From positions 7,242,501-7,306,500 of the forward strand of contig NC_036447.1 in NCBI RefSeq assembly GCF_002775205.1: a stretch of DNA of 64,000 bases, written 5' to 3'. The translations under genes and the position numbers were made by a program. The stretch is from Xiphophorus maculatus (taxonomy: Eukaryota > Chordata > Actinopteri > Cyprinodontiformes > Poeciliidae). Shown one piece after another: positions 45,578-57,170 of the stretch. Under the pieces are notes generated by a model. The model was not told where the DNA came from and ran no database searches. It saw only the letters and a list, made by a program, of their open reading frames with translations. Every line of letters starts with the position of its first letter. The stretch's first letter is position 1.

Positions 45578-46851
45578 AGATTATTCTGGCGGCAGTGTGT
45601 ACGAGCAGTGTGAGAATTATCATTACACACAGAACATGGTATGTCGTTCAGTCCTTTAATACTCGGCAAACGGTTGTTAACAGGTTGCCTTCTGCTGGAC
45701 TGGGAGTTGCCTTGGGCTTGAAGTAGGACTTTCTCCAACATGCTAATCAGCCTGTCCATAGTGGAATTGTCTGGGGCTACACATTGTTGCAGTTCCTGCT
45801 TCTGAACAGATGTGGGCGCTGTGCAGTCCACCTCCGCACGGTTCACACTGATTCTGCTTTCTTTCCGAGCAGACCGCAGTCCCTTTTCCATATGATACTC
45901 ATCCAACACCTCCTGAACATCTTGTGCTGACCATTTTTCTATGGTCTTAGATCTGAAGGTGATAGCTAAATCTTTACATGGACAGTTTCTGATGAACATG
46001 CGAGTAACTTCAACACTTGGATTGTCAAAGGTCTTACCCTGTTCTTGAAGACGGCTAACAGCAACATCAGCTGCTCCATTCAATCTTAGCCAATATTCGA
46101 ATGGATCCTCGTTCTCTTTTGGCCGGGTGGAGTAAAAATCAGCAAGTGGTACGGGGGAGCACTGATCGGACCCAAAGTGCTTGCGAAGAAGAGAATAGAT
46201 GGCTTGTGGATTGTGCTGAACATCAATTCCACAGTTGCGTATTCCACACCTCACAACATCCCTTGCTCTGCCTCTAAGATGGATCAGGATTTCTTCAGCT
46301 TGGTGTTCTTGCTGTACACCACTCTTTTTGATGTAACTTTTCATTGAGTCCTCCCATTCATCAACTGTAACTGTATCAGAACTCTCCCCTTTAAAAATAG
46401 GTGGTTCTCTCACCTGGCTTCTGGAGACGAGCTGGACCTGAGAAAGATCTAATGAGCTGCATGGAACTTGATGGCTCTCATTTTGAGTATTCTTTATTGC
46501 AGTACCACTTGGGGAGCTTGAGTTCAGGTGTGCCATAACACTATCAGCCAGCTGTTGCCCTATTTGTTGGACAATAGTGCTCATCTGATCAACTAGCCCA
46601 GCATTATTAACATGAGAATCTGGGGTAGATGTGCTAGAACACTGACGAGGTTGAATATTAGGACAGGTCTGACTACTGGGTGTAACAGCTTCCCCAGTCA
46701 CAAATGAGTCATCTTCAGTATTTACATCAAGTAATGCCCCACCCAACACTTTGTCACCCATTGAAAATGGAACAGGGGTGTTAAAGAACCCTCTACCTCT
46801 ACCCCTACAGAGTGGAGTCATGTTTGATTGTCCAAAATTACTGAAACTCAT
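45490..46851 (-). CDS. gag: Ty3/gypsy gag protein, intact
   Basis: 453 residues. The N-terminus is Gly/Arg-rich (CRGRGRGFF) and the middle capsid-like region is about 150-330. Near the end are an atypical Cys/His motif (CSVCNDNSHTARTHC) and a canonical CCHC zinc knuckle at about 426-439 (CFFCHLPGHSSRNC). It would package the element RNA into particles in the cytoplasm. It lies 180 bp downstream of the 5' LTR and overlaps pol by 88 nt in another frame. Confidence 0.92.
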   Translation of the reverse strand: MSFSNFGQSNMTPLCRGRGRGFFNTPVPFSMGDKVLGGALLDVNTEDDSFVTGEAVTPSSQTCPNIQPRQCSSTSTPDSHVNNAGLVDQMSTIVQQIGQQLADSVMAHLNSSSPSGTAIKNTQNESHQVPCSSLDLSQVQLVSRSQVREPPIFKGESSDTVTVDEWEDSMKSYIKKSGVQQEHQAEEILIHLRGRARDVVRCGIRNCGIDVQHNPQAIYSLLRKHFGSDQCSPVPLADFYSTRPKENEDPFEYWLRLNGAADVAVSRLQEQGKTFDNPSVEVTRMFIRNCPCKDLAITFRSKTIEKWSAQDVQEVLDEYHMEKGLRSARKESRISVNRAEVDCTAPTSVQKQELQQCVAPDNSTMDRLISMLEKVLLQAQGNSQSSRRQPVNNRLPSIKGLNDIPCSVCNDNSHTARTHCRQNNLCFFCHLPGHSSRNCRQREQLPSHNQQEN

Positions 46852-47014
46852 TTTGACAAAAGTCCAAAAGCATTCAAAAGAAAATATCCTTTCCCAAGGA
46901 TTTATAAATACTCAGATGTGCTACTTAGACTATTGTTGAAAACCCAGATGGTACAGTGGAGCTCCAGCGACGTGAAGATCAGAAGTCACCAGCCCGGTCC
47001 GATGTAGTTCTGGA

Positions 47015-47029
47015 CGGGTCACGGCACCA
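47015..47029 (-). promoter_or_regulatory. Primer-binding site matching tRNA-His
   Basis: One base inside the 5' LTR, the - strand reads TGGTGCCGTGACCCG. This complements the 3' end of animal tRNA-His (acceptor ...TCACGGCA plus CCA) over about 14 of 15 positions. It sets the direction of the element and supports the LTR boundary. Confidence 0.7.
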
Positions 47030-47030
47030 A

Positions 47031-47906
47031 TGTGGCCTACGCGGATCTGGTGGCTTCTTGGTGCAGAAATGAAGGACTAGGAGCTCAATCTGGCATCAGT
47101 TGTTTTCTTTATTTCATACCTGCATTTCACACATGGGCACCGAGGTAAAGTCAGTCTCTGGCATGAAAGAAACTCCTCGACAGTGATCCTCATGGCTCTG
47201 AGGATTACCCATAATACAGTAACCAAAATAAAATAATTGAAAATTACAATGATCGTATAGTGGATTTGGTTTACATCAACGGAACAACCAGTGAGTGTCC
47301 TTTTTAAAGAAAGTAACACAATTAATTAAAATGCTCTGAAAAATAAAATAAAATGCTGACATTCAATTTACTAGATGCCATTTTTATATTTTAGCTTGTA
47401 CAAACTTGTATCTTGGAACAATGCAAAAACATTAACCATATCTATATAAAACTATTAATATAAAATTGCCTTATATTAGCCATCTGCTACAGAGATTTGG
47501 TAAAACATACCTGCATTTCACACATGGGCACCGAGGTAAAGTCAGTCTCTGGCATGAAAGAAACTCCTGCAAGGAGGAGCCAGAATGTTAACGTGTGGGA
47601 GATTCCCCCTACACTTTCTCACGAACTAAACATTTCTATAACGCAACAAAAACAATATAATAGCAAAGCTAACATAACATGGATTAACATATTTCAATAA
47701 TATGCAAAAACGAAAACTATAAACATATTTTATAAATAATATTTCTTTATCACATCGCAGAGACACGTTACCTCGACAGTGATCCTCATGGCTCTGAGGA
47801 TTACCCATAATACCCCGCTCTTTCTAGGGTGAATGCAATACCCCGTTTTACCAGCAGATGGTGCATTTTAGCAGGATTTAACCTGAACCATTTTAACTAT
47901 GTTACA
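47031..47906 (-). repeat. 5' LTR of the gypsy element (876 bp)
   Basis: Same length and, by eye, same sequence as 39,684-40,559. As the 5' LTR it would carry the promoter. Confidence 0.95.
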
Positions 47907-48054
47907 CTGTGGTGGCGCAGGGGGTTAGCACGCACCACGTTTGGAGGCCTTAGTCCTCGAAACGGACGTCGCGGGTTCGACGACCTTTGCCCCCTCTCCT
48001 CGCCCTCCTTCCTGTCTGCCTGCTGTCAGAAAAATACGAGCCACTAGCGCCGCA
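47907..48054 (+). repeat. tRNA-derived SINE-like sequence next to the gypsy insertion
   Basis: 'gtggcgcagggggttagcacgcaccacgtttggaggccttagtcctcgaaacggacgtcgcgggttcga' has A- and B-box-like parts, followed by 'ccccctctcctcgccc...cctgtctgcctgctgtcagaaaaatacgagccactagcgccgcaaaaact', the usual body and tail of a fish SINE. The gypsy element entered at its 5' edge. Confidence 0.65.
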
Positions 48055-48365
48055 AAAACTCTTCGGGTTGGATGTTTTCCCACCCTGGAGTTGCCCCTTG
48101 TGAGAGGCGCTGGGCAGGAGTGGGCTGACTTGTTGCCTCCTGTCTTGGTGCGTTGGGGTGAACAAGAGGACAGCCTCTCCCTCTACCTACGGGTTTGGGT
48201 CGGGTTCTGACTGTTTACCCAGCCTTTTTAAGTCCTTGGAGGGGGTACTGGAGAGTGCCCCTCCTGGGAACTGCCTTGTTATCCTGGAGGGGTTTTCTCC
48301 GCAGGGTCTCTGGGCTCCCTTAGAGAAAGGGTGAGAAGCCCAGAAATCCAGGAGTCATTGATGTT
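48055..48365 (+). mobile_element. L2-like LINE fragment, right part (endonuclease domain), rearranged
   Basis: 'ggttggatgttttcccaccctggagttgccccttgtgagaggcgctgggcaggagtgggctgacttgttgcc' reads as the endonuclease segment GV.P.ELPLVRGAGQEWADLL. Then 'cttggagggggtactggagagtgcccctcctgg' reads LEGVLESAP. The last 70 bases ('tctctgggctcccttagagaaagggtgagaagc') come from a later part of the same LINE type, so an internal deletion exists. It continues the fragment at 39,331-39,683. Confidence 0.6.
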
Positions 48366-49386
48366 TATACATATATCCAGGGTTTCCCCCAGCGCATCTG
48401 CTGGTGTCGGCCAGCGGGTGACCCGTCAGTTATTCAGTTGGCGAAACCTGAAAAAAGCAAATAAACCGGCGACCCGCCAGAACCGCACACTGTAAGAAGC
48501 TCAGGCGGGATCTTAGAACTACGGGAGGTTCAAACTCCACTCATTCATGTTTAGCTTACAGAAAAACGCCAACCCGTGAAATAAACAAAAGCAAACTGAC
48601 CAATCAGATTTAGGCTTTGTGCCCCACCTCACCCCCACAGACTCTACACAGCTGTGTGTACAATATCTTTGGACACAAAATATCTTTTTTCCTCCACAGT
48701 TTTGTTAATAGTAAAGAGGGTTAGATAATAAAACAAGAACTATTCTTTTCTTTTTTTATTCAAAGGAAAATCTCAAGGTACTCAGTTCGTCCAGCCCTGC
48801 AGCTGCAGCACCAATCCAGGCTCTCAGTCACTGGTGGGAAATTTATCATCACACAGAAAATCTCCAAATGAGAATCAAACTTAAAACTCTGAACCAAGAA
48901 CTTCTGATCACAATATAGCAATTAACCATATCTGCCATGGTAAATTATTACTGATAACTACTGTGAGTAGTCCCTAACATTAATATGATCAGGCAGCATG
49001 TAATCATATATACATACAGTATATATATTATTGTTATAAAGGCTGAGCCAAGAGCCTTTATGTCTGTATCAATAAGTAGCCCTTCGTGTTACTCTGGACC
49101 CGTGAAGTAGCTCCCAGTCTGAAAAAGGTCGGTGACCCCTGTTTTAGACATTTCAAACCCAGAAATTGTCAAGGTTTTTTTTTGTTGTTGTTTTTGGGGT
49201 TTTTTAAAGAATTTTTTTTAGGTTAATCTGAAAATTTCAGAGTTTTTCTAACTTGTTCTAGACTTTTGAAACTCAGAAAAGTTTTTTTCTACAAAATTTT
49301 TGAGATTAAGTTAATATTTTTTTTTTAGCTTTTTAATGGAAATTTACTCCTTTTTTGTTCTGATACACTCTTGTATATACTACGGC

Positions 49387-49458
49387 TTATTCCTGATATA
49401 TCAGGAATAAACCAATATAGTCCTGGCAGACTCTCTCTATAGAGAGAGTCTGCCAGGA
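49387..49458. repeat. Two adjacent perfect palindromes (24 bp and 38 bp)
   Basis: 49,387-49,410 is a perfect 24-bp palindrome centred in TATA (ttattcctgata and its complement). 49,421-49,458 is a perfect 38-bp palindrome, left arm tcctggcagactctctcta. Only 10 bases separate them. Both can form hairpins or cruciforms. Confidence 0.9.
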
Positions 49459-51072
49459 ATGCTAAAGCTAGTTATTGTAGACAGTGATGACTTTTGGCAG
49501 GAAAGATTTCTTGTAGCAGTCTGCATTGCAGCAAATTTGAAGAAGCCTCTGACTGAAGACACTCTATTTTTCCAAAGCAATCTCATGAAGAGGATAGTTT
49601 AGAGTGAAACAGATGAAGAGTGAAGAAATCGATCTGCTTCAGCTCCTTCCAGTGCTGCTATTGCCATCTGAAGAAATGGTCACAAAGTGGGCATGAGCTG
49701 GTCAAAAACAGCCAATCAGAACCAGAAGGAGGGTCAAAGTGCTGTCAATCAAGCTCCTGTACACTGCTTAGTGTATTAATGGAGGAGGAACAACTTACAG
49801 TTTCAGAAAAAACTGTTATCTGCCATGCTAACTCTTTGAAGAATTTGAATTAATATTAGTTACAAAAAACATTTAATTTCCTTTTGGAATCAATTAAGTA
49901 TTTTTGAATTTGAATTAACAAGCATGTAAAAACCATATTGACAGTATATTTAAAGGGATTTTAATCAGCATATTATTTCTGTTTAAGGGTTGGAAACAAC
50001 TCTGTTCATGTGGAGGATGTCAACTTTTCCACACAAAATAAATCAAACTAAATACTTTGTTTTAAATGTAGAAAACTTACCTGCAAACGTGAAGATCACT
50101 TCTTCTCCTCTCTTTGCTGAAGAAACCTTACACTCGGCATCGCAAGCTGACACTGGCGGCGGCAGCCTCTCCCTTACAAACAGGTAACATAATAATGTGA
50201 TTCACTGAATGCTTGGTTGTTCTACGTTTTAAAATGAGAAGCCACATCAATGCTGGTTGTTTTTTTCCCTTTTAAAACATATTAATTTAATGTGCAAATA
50301 AACATCCTTGTACTTTTGTGCAAACTGAGGATTTTGTATTGACTTCTGTTCGTTTTTGCTACGCCTAACCCTAACCATAATTAACTAAGTGAAGTCGAAT
50401 CACTGAATTATTCAGTGAGAATGGCATTATTTTTTTCAGAATAATTGTTTCTTCATTGTTTCTCTATTTTAAGCTCCATAATTGTGAGGAGTTTCAGTTT
50501 TATGTTTTATTCTGTCTCTTCGTGAACCAAACATCTGTTGTGATTTTTTTTTTTTGTTAGAGAACTGTAAGTTGTGCATAAAAGACTGAAACACTGAACA
50601 GTTCAAAATGCGCATGCAAAGGTTCAGAGAAGGTCACATTAAGTTCACCTGTCAAAGTTCATAGCTCAATTTAACTTTAAGTTTGAATTTGTAAACAACT
50701 CAAACATGGGTTTTGCTTTGAAACACACTTTTACTATAAGATGGATGTTACATCCTGGCAGTTATTTCACAGACTATAATTGATTAATGCAAAGCAGCAA
50801 CAGCATCACTCCCACAGCCAGACTGGGATGAGGATCCTCAAACAAAAACACCCATTCATAAGGGAGGCTGGGGAGGAAAGGAGGAAGGCGGGAGGCACTG
50901 GGGGGAGTTGCTGTACATTTAGTCAAATCTACATAAGTTATTTTAAGCCGGGAGTTCATTGTGCTTATGAGCCTAATTGACCTGAGACATCAGCAGATCA
51001 GAGCAACAATAAAATTAAAAGAGGGCAGAGAAATAAAACTGAACTGGCTCATAAAACCAGCAGGGAGACAGA

Positions 51073-51103
51073 CAGAGAAAGAGAGAGAGAGAGAAACAGA
51101 GAA

Positions 51104-51189
<86 letters not shown>
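51073..51189. repeat. (GA)n microsatellite
   Basis: About 117 bp of GA repeats, with a few AAA interruptions at the left. Purine on the + strand, so H-DNA formation is possible. It produces artefactual Ser-Leu and Glu-Arg open frames on both strands. Confidence 0.97.
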
Positions 51190-51190
<1 letters not shown>

Positions 51191-52149
51191 ACAAAAGCTG
51201 GGGACCAACAAAAGCCCTAGATGCCATGAGGAGACAGATGGTGCCTTCACGTGTTCTCTGTAAAACTGTAAACCGTGGAATAAACGTTGGGGAACTAACA
51301 CACAATAATACAAAATATTTACAAAACGGCGTCCAAAACTTCTTATGTGACCGATAACAACAAAAACACACGGGGGATCTTTTCTTAGATTGTGATAATT
51401 AAAGTAACTTCAACTATTTTCAGTATTGCAAAGTTAATTTATTTTATTAACGCCATTCATTTATATAGATTATAATGAATCAGATACTGATGTGTTGAAG
51501 CCGTTGTTTCATTTCATTTTGGTGGTTTTCCACTTGCAGAATATTACATCAGGCCAATAATAAACGTTTTAAATACAGAAATGTGAAAAGTTTGCAATGC
51601 ATATTACCTGCTTAAAGGTTTAATATGAGAAAAGAACCTAATCAGAACACAAAAATATTGTAAAGTTTTATTAAAAATTAAACAGTTTGAACATCAACAA
51701 CAGCTTCTTTTTTTTAAAAATGCATCTGCAGTAATAATTTAAGCATTAATAGATCTGTTTGGAATACTAATACTTTGGGAATTTGATTATTCATAAATCC
51801 AAATGCACATTTTAGCATATTTTCATTTTTTTGTAGAATAATTACACTGAAAATCTATTACAGAATCATACTAAAATTAACAGAATATTCTTTAGATCTA
51901 CGTTTTCTTGTCATTAGGTTGTAAACTTGCATGTGTAACATAATCTGTCTGAAAAACCTCATAATAAAATTGCTCAAATTAAAGTAAGAAGTACAGCATA
52001 GTAAGAATACTCCCAAAATTATTTTTTTGTAAACAGTAAAATAAAACAGAGACAAAAATAGTGAGTTTAATGCTTGTAACACAAGGTATTGATCTTGCCA
52101 TTTCGGTCCCCTCACTTTTAATTTTAAGTTTAGACCAGGAAGTAGTTGG

Positions 52150-53470
52150 ATTAAGTCAAAATCAGCCCTGTTTTGGAGCGGGTTGGGTCAACGGTTGTGG
52201 AAAAGCTCAAATTTCCGACAGCACTGGAATGCAGCGGGAGTCCTCCCAGTCGGATCTGGCTGAACGTGACGACGTGCCGACTCGGAACCGAGGAGCGAGG
52301 TTTCCTGGCGGAGCAACGGAGGGAGCAGGAGCCGAGCGGTTCAGACAGTGTTTGGCGCAAACCCTCTTCTCTTCAGCTCAACACCGGCGGCCATGGCTCC
52401 ATCACTGTCCTCCTGAAGGGACGTTACTCCGTCGGATGCTCTAGTAACCGTCGAGGAGGGAAAGAGGAGGGAAGGAGGAGTGAAGGAGGAGGAGGGGGCA
52501 TCCCTATCAGTCTTCAACTACCAGGTGAAATAATTGCGCCGGTTTAATGTAACATGTCTGGGATTTGGAAGGAAATTATTCAGGAGAGTAGCTGGAAGGG
52601 AGGAGGTGGGAGCTAGGGTCGTCGTCTTTTTTTTCCTTTCTGTTGGGGTGCGGATTCGTCGGATAGGGGCAGAGGTTATCGCGCTAGCTAACGGCGGCGG
52701 CGGCTCACGAACCCCTGCTTTGGCTTCGTCATCCGCCAAGCCTGGGAAGGGGTGCCTCGCCGGGTGATGCTGTTACGGGAATGCATAGCGGCACCGTCCG
52801 TCTGGCCTCGGCCCACCTCCATGATGAACGATACACCCCCCATCCCCAGCCTCCACATCCTCTCTTCAACACCCCCCACCTCACCCGTAAAAAAAAAAAC
52901 AAAAACACAATATCAAGTGTTCATACTGAATCAATAAATAATACCAACAACGTTATTTAATGGCGGTGATGGAAAAACACCAGGACCAGAACGGATCAGG
53001 CGCCCGCTTCAAACTGACAGCCAGTTTTCTTAGTTAGCCTGGCATTCAGCTATCTAGCCGGCTAACATTAGCCCCCTACCCCCCAACTAGCATCCCCGGC
53101 TAGTCTGCATCCTCCATCCGAGCCATCACAGGTCGTTCTGGTTCACACCAGGGTCTCGTACTCGGTTTCCCACCGCCCACAATGGTCTCGTATCGCAGTG
53201 AGAGCCACCGCCACATATTTATTCCCGTTTGGCCCGTGAAAATATAAAGGAGCACGCAGAGCGGATGTTGTTATGTAACAGATAATGACACCACACGCCC
53301 TTGAAACAAAAGCTGTTGTTTCAGTATTTTGTGCGAGGTGCGGGAACCCAGTCATGGGCAGAGAACCGAGGACCACATGGGTCGCTTGTGGTACCGGTGG
53401 GCTGCGACTCTGAGCAGTCTCCAGAAAGACACAACGGCTTTTTCCTGTCTGTCAGCCATTGTTTTTGTTG
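52150..53470 (+). promoter_or_regulatory. akt3: CpG-rich region, probable akt3 promoter and non-coding first exon
   Basis: CpG density rises sharply against the AT-rich background in 52,180-52,470 and 52,520-53,400, with several GC-rich and GGAGGA-type stretches. A CAG|GTGAAA donor at 52,525 could end a first exon starting somewhere near 52,150-52,350. The next exon on this strand with a good acceptor is the akt3 5'UTR/start exon at 57,587. Assigning it to akt3 is inference from position and from the family's habit of a CpG-island non-coding first exon. The region could be shared with a divergent gene. Confidence 0.45.
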
Positions 53471-54689
53471 TCATTAGGGTATGGGGGGTGTCACATACCC
53501 CCCCATTCCAGCCCTGGTTCTTCCCATTGTTGCCTCTTGTTGTTGGTTTGCTTTAAATGAAAAATACATGCATCATAACACCTTCAAGCTGAATGTCCAA
53601 AGAACGATAAAAAAAAATTAATGTCACAATATGGAAAGTTTTCCAGTCATGTTTCTTTAAAATCCTTGGAGGAACAGGGCCTATAGAAGCCTCAATTGTG
53701 ATGCATAAGGAAATGCAAACTGATATTTGTAAAAAATAAAAAAAAGAGCAGAAAAATACATATTAAGAGTCTTAGATTTATATTCTAGCATTTTAGATGC
53801 ATAAAAGAAGTCAGTAAGTAATGTTAAACATTTCAGTCCATCTGGATATGTTTTGGTACCGACTTCTGGGGCCAAGATTCAATTCAAAATCAATTTTTAA
53901 GTCAAAACAAGTATTCATAATGATTGCTGTCGGTGTGCAAAAGATCCTCATGATCTACTCTAGTCTACTTTGCAAAGAGTCTTCTTTGCAAATAAGACTC
54001 TGCAAAGAAGACAAATAAAGACATTAAAGCACCACATTTATTAAATGTGATGCATCCTCCGTTTTGTTTTTATAAAGCCACACCATTCTGCAGACAGTGT
54101 TCTCCTTGGACGACTTTGCATTTTCCATCCTGAAGTTTTTAGCCATTTAACAATCGTTGTAGTTTAGTAAAGAATTGTAAAGAAAAAAATTACATAAGTC
54201 CTTACAGCGTTGGATAAACATCCTGTATTCATCTCAACCTAGAACATTTATAAGAACTCACTTATTCCAAATGCTGTAATTTTACTCAAATTTTGACTAT
54301 TATTCAGAGATGAAGTTGTGTCTGTGGCTAGTTTGACAGTCTGTGATTCTGTTGAGATCCTTTTATTATGTACAGTTTTTTTTAAACACCATGAAAAGGC
54401 AAATATCCACATTTGTGGACAATAAAGATTATTATTATTGCACATTATTTGAAAAGGATTTCGTCAGACAATGGATTTGTTTTATTTTTTTGTATTAAAA
54501 TTGATTTTGGGACCTTGATTCTGAATTGTAGTAAATGAGAATCGGGACACTTATGTGAATCGATTTTTGGTCGATATAGTCAATCATAATTTACAATGTA
54601 GGTCCATGCCAGGGATGAATTGTGTGGTCTCGGTCTTGGAAGACCTGGCTTTGACTCCATGATATGATATGACAAACAAGGTCTGGACA

Positions 54690-55140
54690 ATATGGTTGAA
54701 AAACATAACTATATTGGCAATTATTGAGTAGTTGTTTTTTTCTTTATTTTAAATATCTGAAATACTGCCAAACTGTTGATGCGACGTTTTCTGTTTTATC
54801 CACAGTTTTCAGTTCATGCTGCTGTTTTTTATTTTAAAGGAGTTATGAGGTGAAACCTGAAACTGCTGCTGCAGTTGTTGCTAAGTAACCAGAGAGTGAG
54901 TGAGTTGCTAGGTAACCAATGTGTAAGTGAGTTAGTTGATTGCAACAGCCTTGCTTATCTGGTGGTGAGAAGTTGAGCAGCTAAACCCTACATGGCCTGC
55001 CTACGTTTCCCAGAATGCTGTGCGGTTCTGAATCAGAGTTCAGTGAAATTACTGAACATTCTATCGCATGTATTTTTTATTGATATCGATCACGTGACTA
55101 TTGCGATAGATACTGTTATTAGTTTATTGCCCAGCCTTAC
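54690..55140 (+). repeat. Interspersed repeat, copy 1 in the akt3 locus
   Basis: Shares 'caatatgg.tgaaaaac', 'aatatctgaaata..gccaaactgttgatg', 'gttgttgctaagtaaccagagagtgagtgagtt', 'cctacgtttcccagaatgc.gtg', 'tattgcccagcctt' with 56,690-57,170. A diverged inverted copy lies at about 61,260-61,600. Confidence 0.7.
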
Positions 55141-56689
55141 CAAGGAGTAGTTTTGGTTGAGTAATTAATTGTTTCTCCATTAAGCTTTGCAATTGGTGGT
55201 GAACAAAAAAAACCCAAAACATAATGTCCTGAAATATTAGTAATGATAATATCCTGAAACATTTGACCTTAGTCTTGTCTTGGAAAGTCCAGTCTTGTAT
55301 GCAACAGTGGCTGATTTTGTAGTTTATACTGGGATTGTGTGGGGTTTCGATTATCAGTTGCAGATCCTGTGATGGCTATATATAGATATTTATCATTTTG
55401 ACTTTAGATTAACAAATTACTAGGGAGATGTTGGTGCAGATACATGATTGTTGTGTAAAATAATAAACCTAATCATATTCTACCTCTATGTGGGTAGAGG
55501 AAATTGAGGTCTGTTAGTGAAGAAGAGATTGGGATGGAAAAATAAAGCAGAAAGGGAGGAACCTGAAGTCTCTGTGGAAGGAAACGTGAGTTGTTATGAT
55601 TTTATGCTTATATTTATTTGCAATAAATAGCACAAATGATAGTAAAGTGTGGAGTTATGGCTTCACCAGGTCCAAATTCTGTGAAGTAAATCTTCTATTA
55701 AGCACTTTTGTTATTCAAATCTTGATTGATTAATTGATAAAATAGTCAACAGATCAACCCGACACAGAATTGATAAGTGCAGTAAAAAGGGCTAATTTAA
55801 ATATTTATTTAGCTGCAGATGCATCATTTGCTATATTATTTCGTTTTAGGGGAAAATAAATTCTTTAGAAAAAACAATTCAGTTGTTGCGGTTTTCTTTA
55901 CACATTTTTAATATTAAAATAATCTTAATTTGTTAAATGAAAAATCTAAAGAATGTACCTTTTTTATTTGATTAATAGGTTATTAAAATAATCACTAGTT
56001 GCAGCCCTAGTGTGAAGTTTCTCAGCATCTGTACCAACCCGTGTTTTGGAGGTCCACTAGTGTGCAGCCCAAAATTTGTTTTCCAAATTGTGTGCACTGA
56101 AAGCGACAAATACTCTCTCATTCATACGACAGGTAAAGGGAACAACAGGAAAAAATGGCAACAATGCTTGTTTTTCAATAAATACAGTGTGGTGAGATTT
56201 AATGTTTTCACCATGTCGATAAATCATAACAGGAACAATAAATACTGTATCAAAATCATGGTTAGAAATCACTGCATTTTTTTCTTCTTCTCTTCTGAGG
56301 AAACAAACCTGTGCATTATCGTCCTGTGCATTATGGAGTGAACAGTAGTTCAACTGAGCTATAAATAGTATGAATATGGGTGCATAAGTGCCAGCGCACT
56401 TCAAGTGGCCTATGGATACACAGACGTACAATATGTCAGGCCTCAAACAGGAAATGTTTACAAATATCAGGGAATGTGCAACACATTGGGAAGGAGAGGA
56501 ATATTAAGAAACCTCTGAGGAATAAGGCTGCAGAATATATAAAAAAATGTGTAACTGAAATAATATTGCTATAACAATATAAATTATGATTAACTTAGAT
56601 TTTTCTGGCTCATCTCTAATCAGATAATCGACAAATCAGTGCTATATTGCATTGATGTTCAGTCAAGCAGAAAAGGCTGCACTTTTCAA

Positions 56690-57170
56690 ACAATATGGCT
56701 GAAAAACAAACCAGGATAAAAGCGTTTTATTCTGGTCGATATCAATAATTATCGATACGTTTTTTTGTTATGAATATCTGAAATACAACCAAACTGTTGA
56801 TGTTACCTTTCTTGTTTTAGTTACAGTTTTCACCCCTGGTCATTTTTAAGCTGTTAGGAGGCACAGAGGAAAAACCTGAAACTACTGCTGTGCAAGTTAC
56901 TCAACAGGTTGTTGCTAGGTAACCAAAGAGTGAGTGAGTTGTTGCTAAGTAACCAAAAAGTGAGCGAGTTAGCTGATTCCTCCAATTTTGCTTAGCCGGC
57001 CAGGAGAGATGGCCGGCTAAAAAAAGCTAAAGCCTTTCCGCTGCCTACATTTCCCAGAATGCAGTGCAGTTCTGGATCGGAGTTCACTGAATATTCTATA
57101 TGTTGATTATTGAATCTACTTATATTGATGAAGTGTCTATCATGATTTATTGTCCAGCCTCAGGAAGGAG
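56690..57170 (+). repeat. Interspersed repeat, copy 2 in the akt3 locus
   Basis: Direct-orientation relative of 54,690-55,140, ending 'tttattgtccagcctcagg'. The shared 'ttgctaggtaaccaa' blocks are duplicated inside the copy. Confidence 0.7.

Larger units (their letters stand above)
39684..47906 (-). mobile_element. Full-length young Ty3/gypsy LTR retrotransposon
   Basis: An 8,223-bp element on the - strand. The two 876-bp LTRs (39,684-40,559 and 47,031-47,906; TG...CA on the + strand) show no difference by eye. The flanks share CTGT (39,680-39,683 and 47,907-47,910), the likely target duplication. From 5' to 3' on the - strand: LTR, primer-binding site, 180-bp leader, gag (46,851-45,490), pol (45,577-40,826), short polypurine stretch, LTR. 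Pol order is protease, RT, RNase H, integrase, which defines Ty3/gypsy. No env and no chromodomain seen. Intact frames plus identical LTRs imply a very recent insertion, possibly still polymorphic. Confidence 0.95.
48366..52149. other. Gene-free stretch with repeat fragments, palindromes and microsatellite
   Basis: 48,372-48,500 resembles a common fish repeat ('ccagggtttcccccagcgcatctgctgg'). 49,070-49,142 ends 'gaaaaaggtcggtgacccctg', a hAT-type terminus. 49,700-49,760 carries the 'ccaatcagaaccagaaggagggtc..agtgctgtcaatcaa' repeat. The palindromes and GA repeat are listed separately. No coding exon supported. Confidence 0.45.

Noticed and set aside
50961..51371. 100-118-codon open frames on both strands at the GA repeat
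   Set aside because: They are translations of a (GA)n microsatellite.
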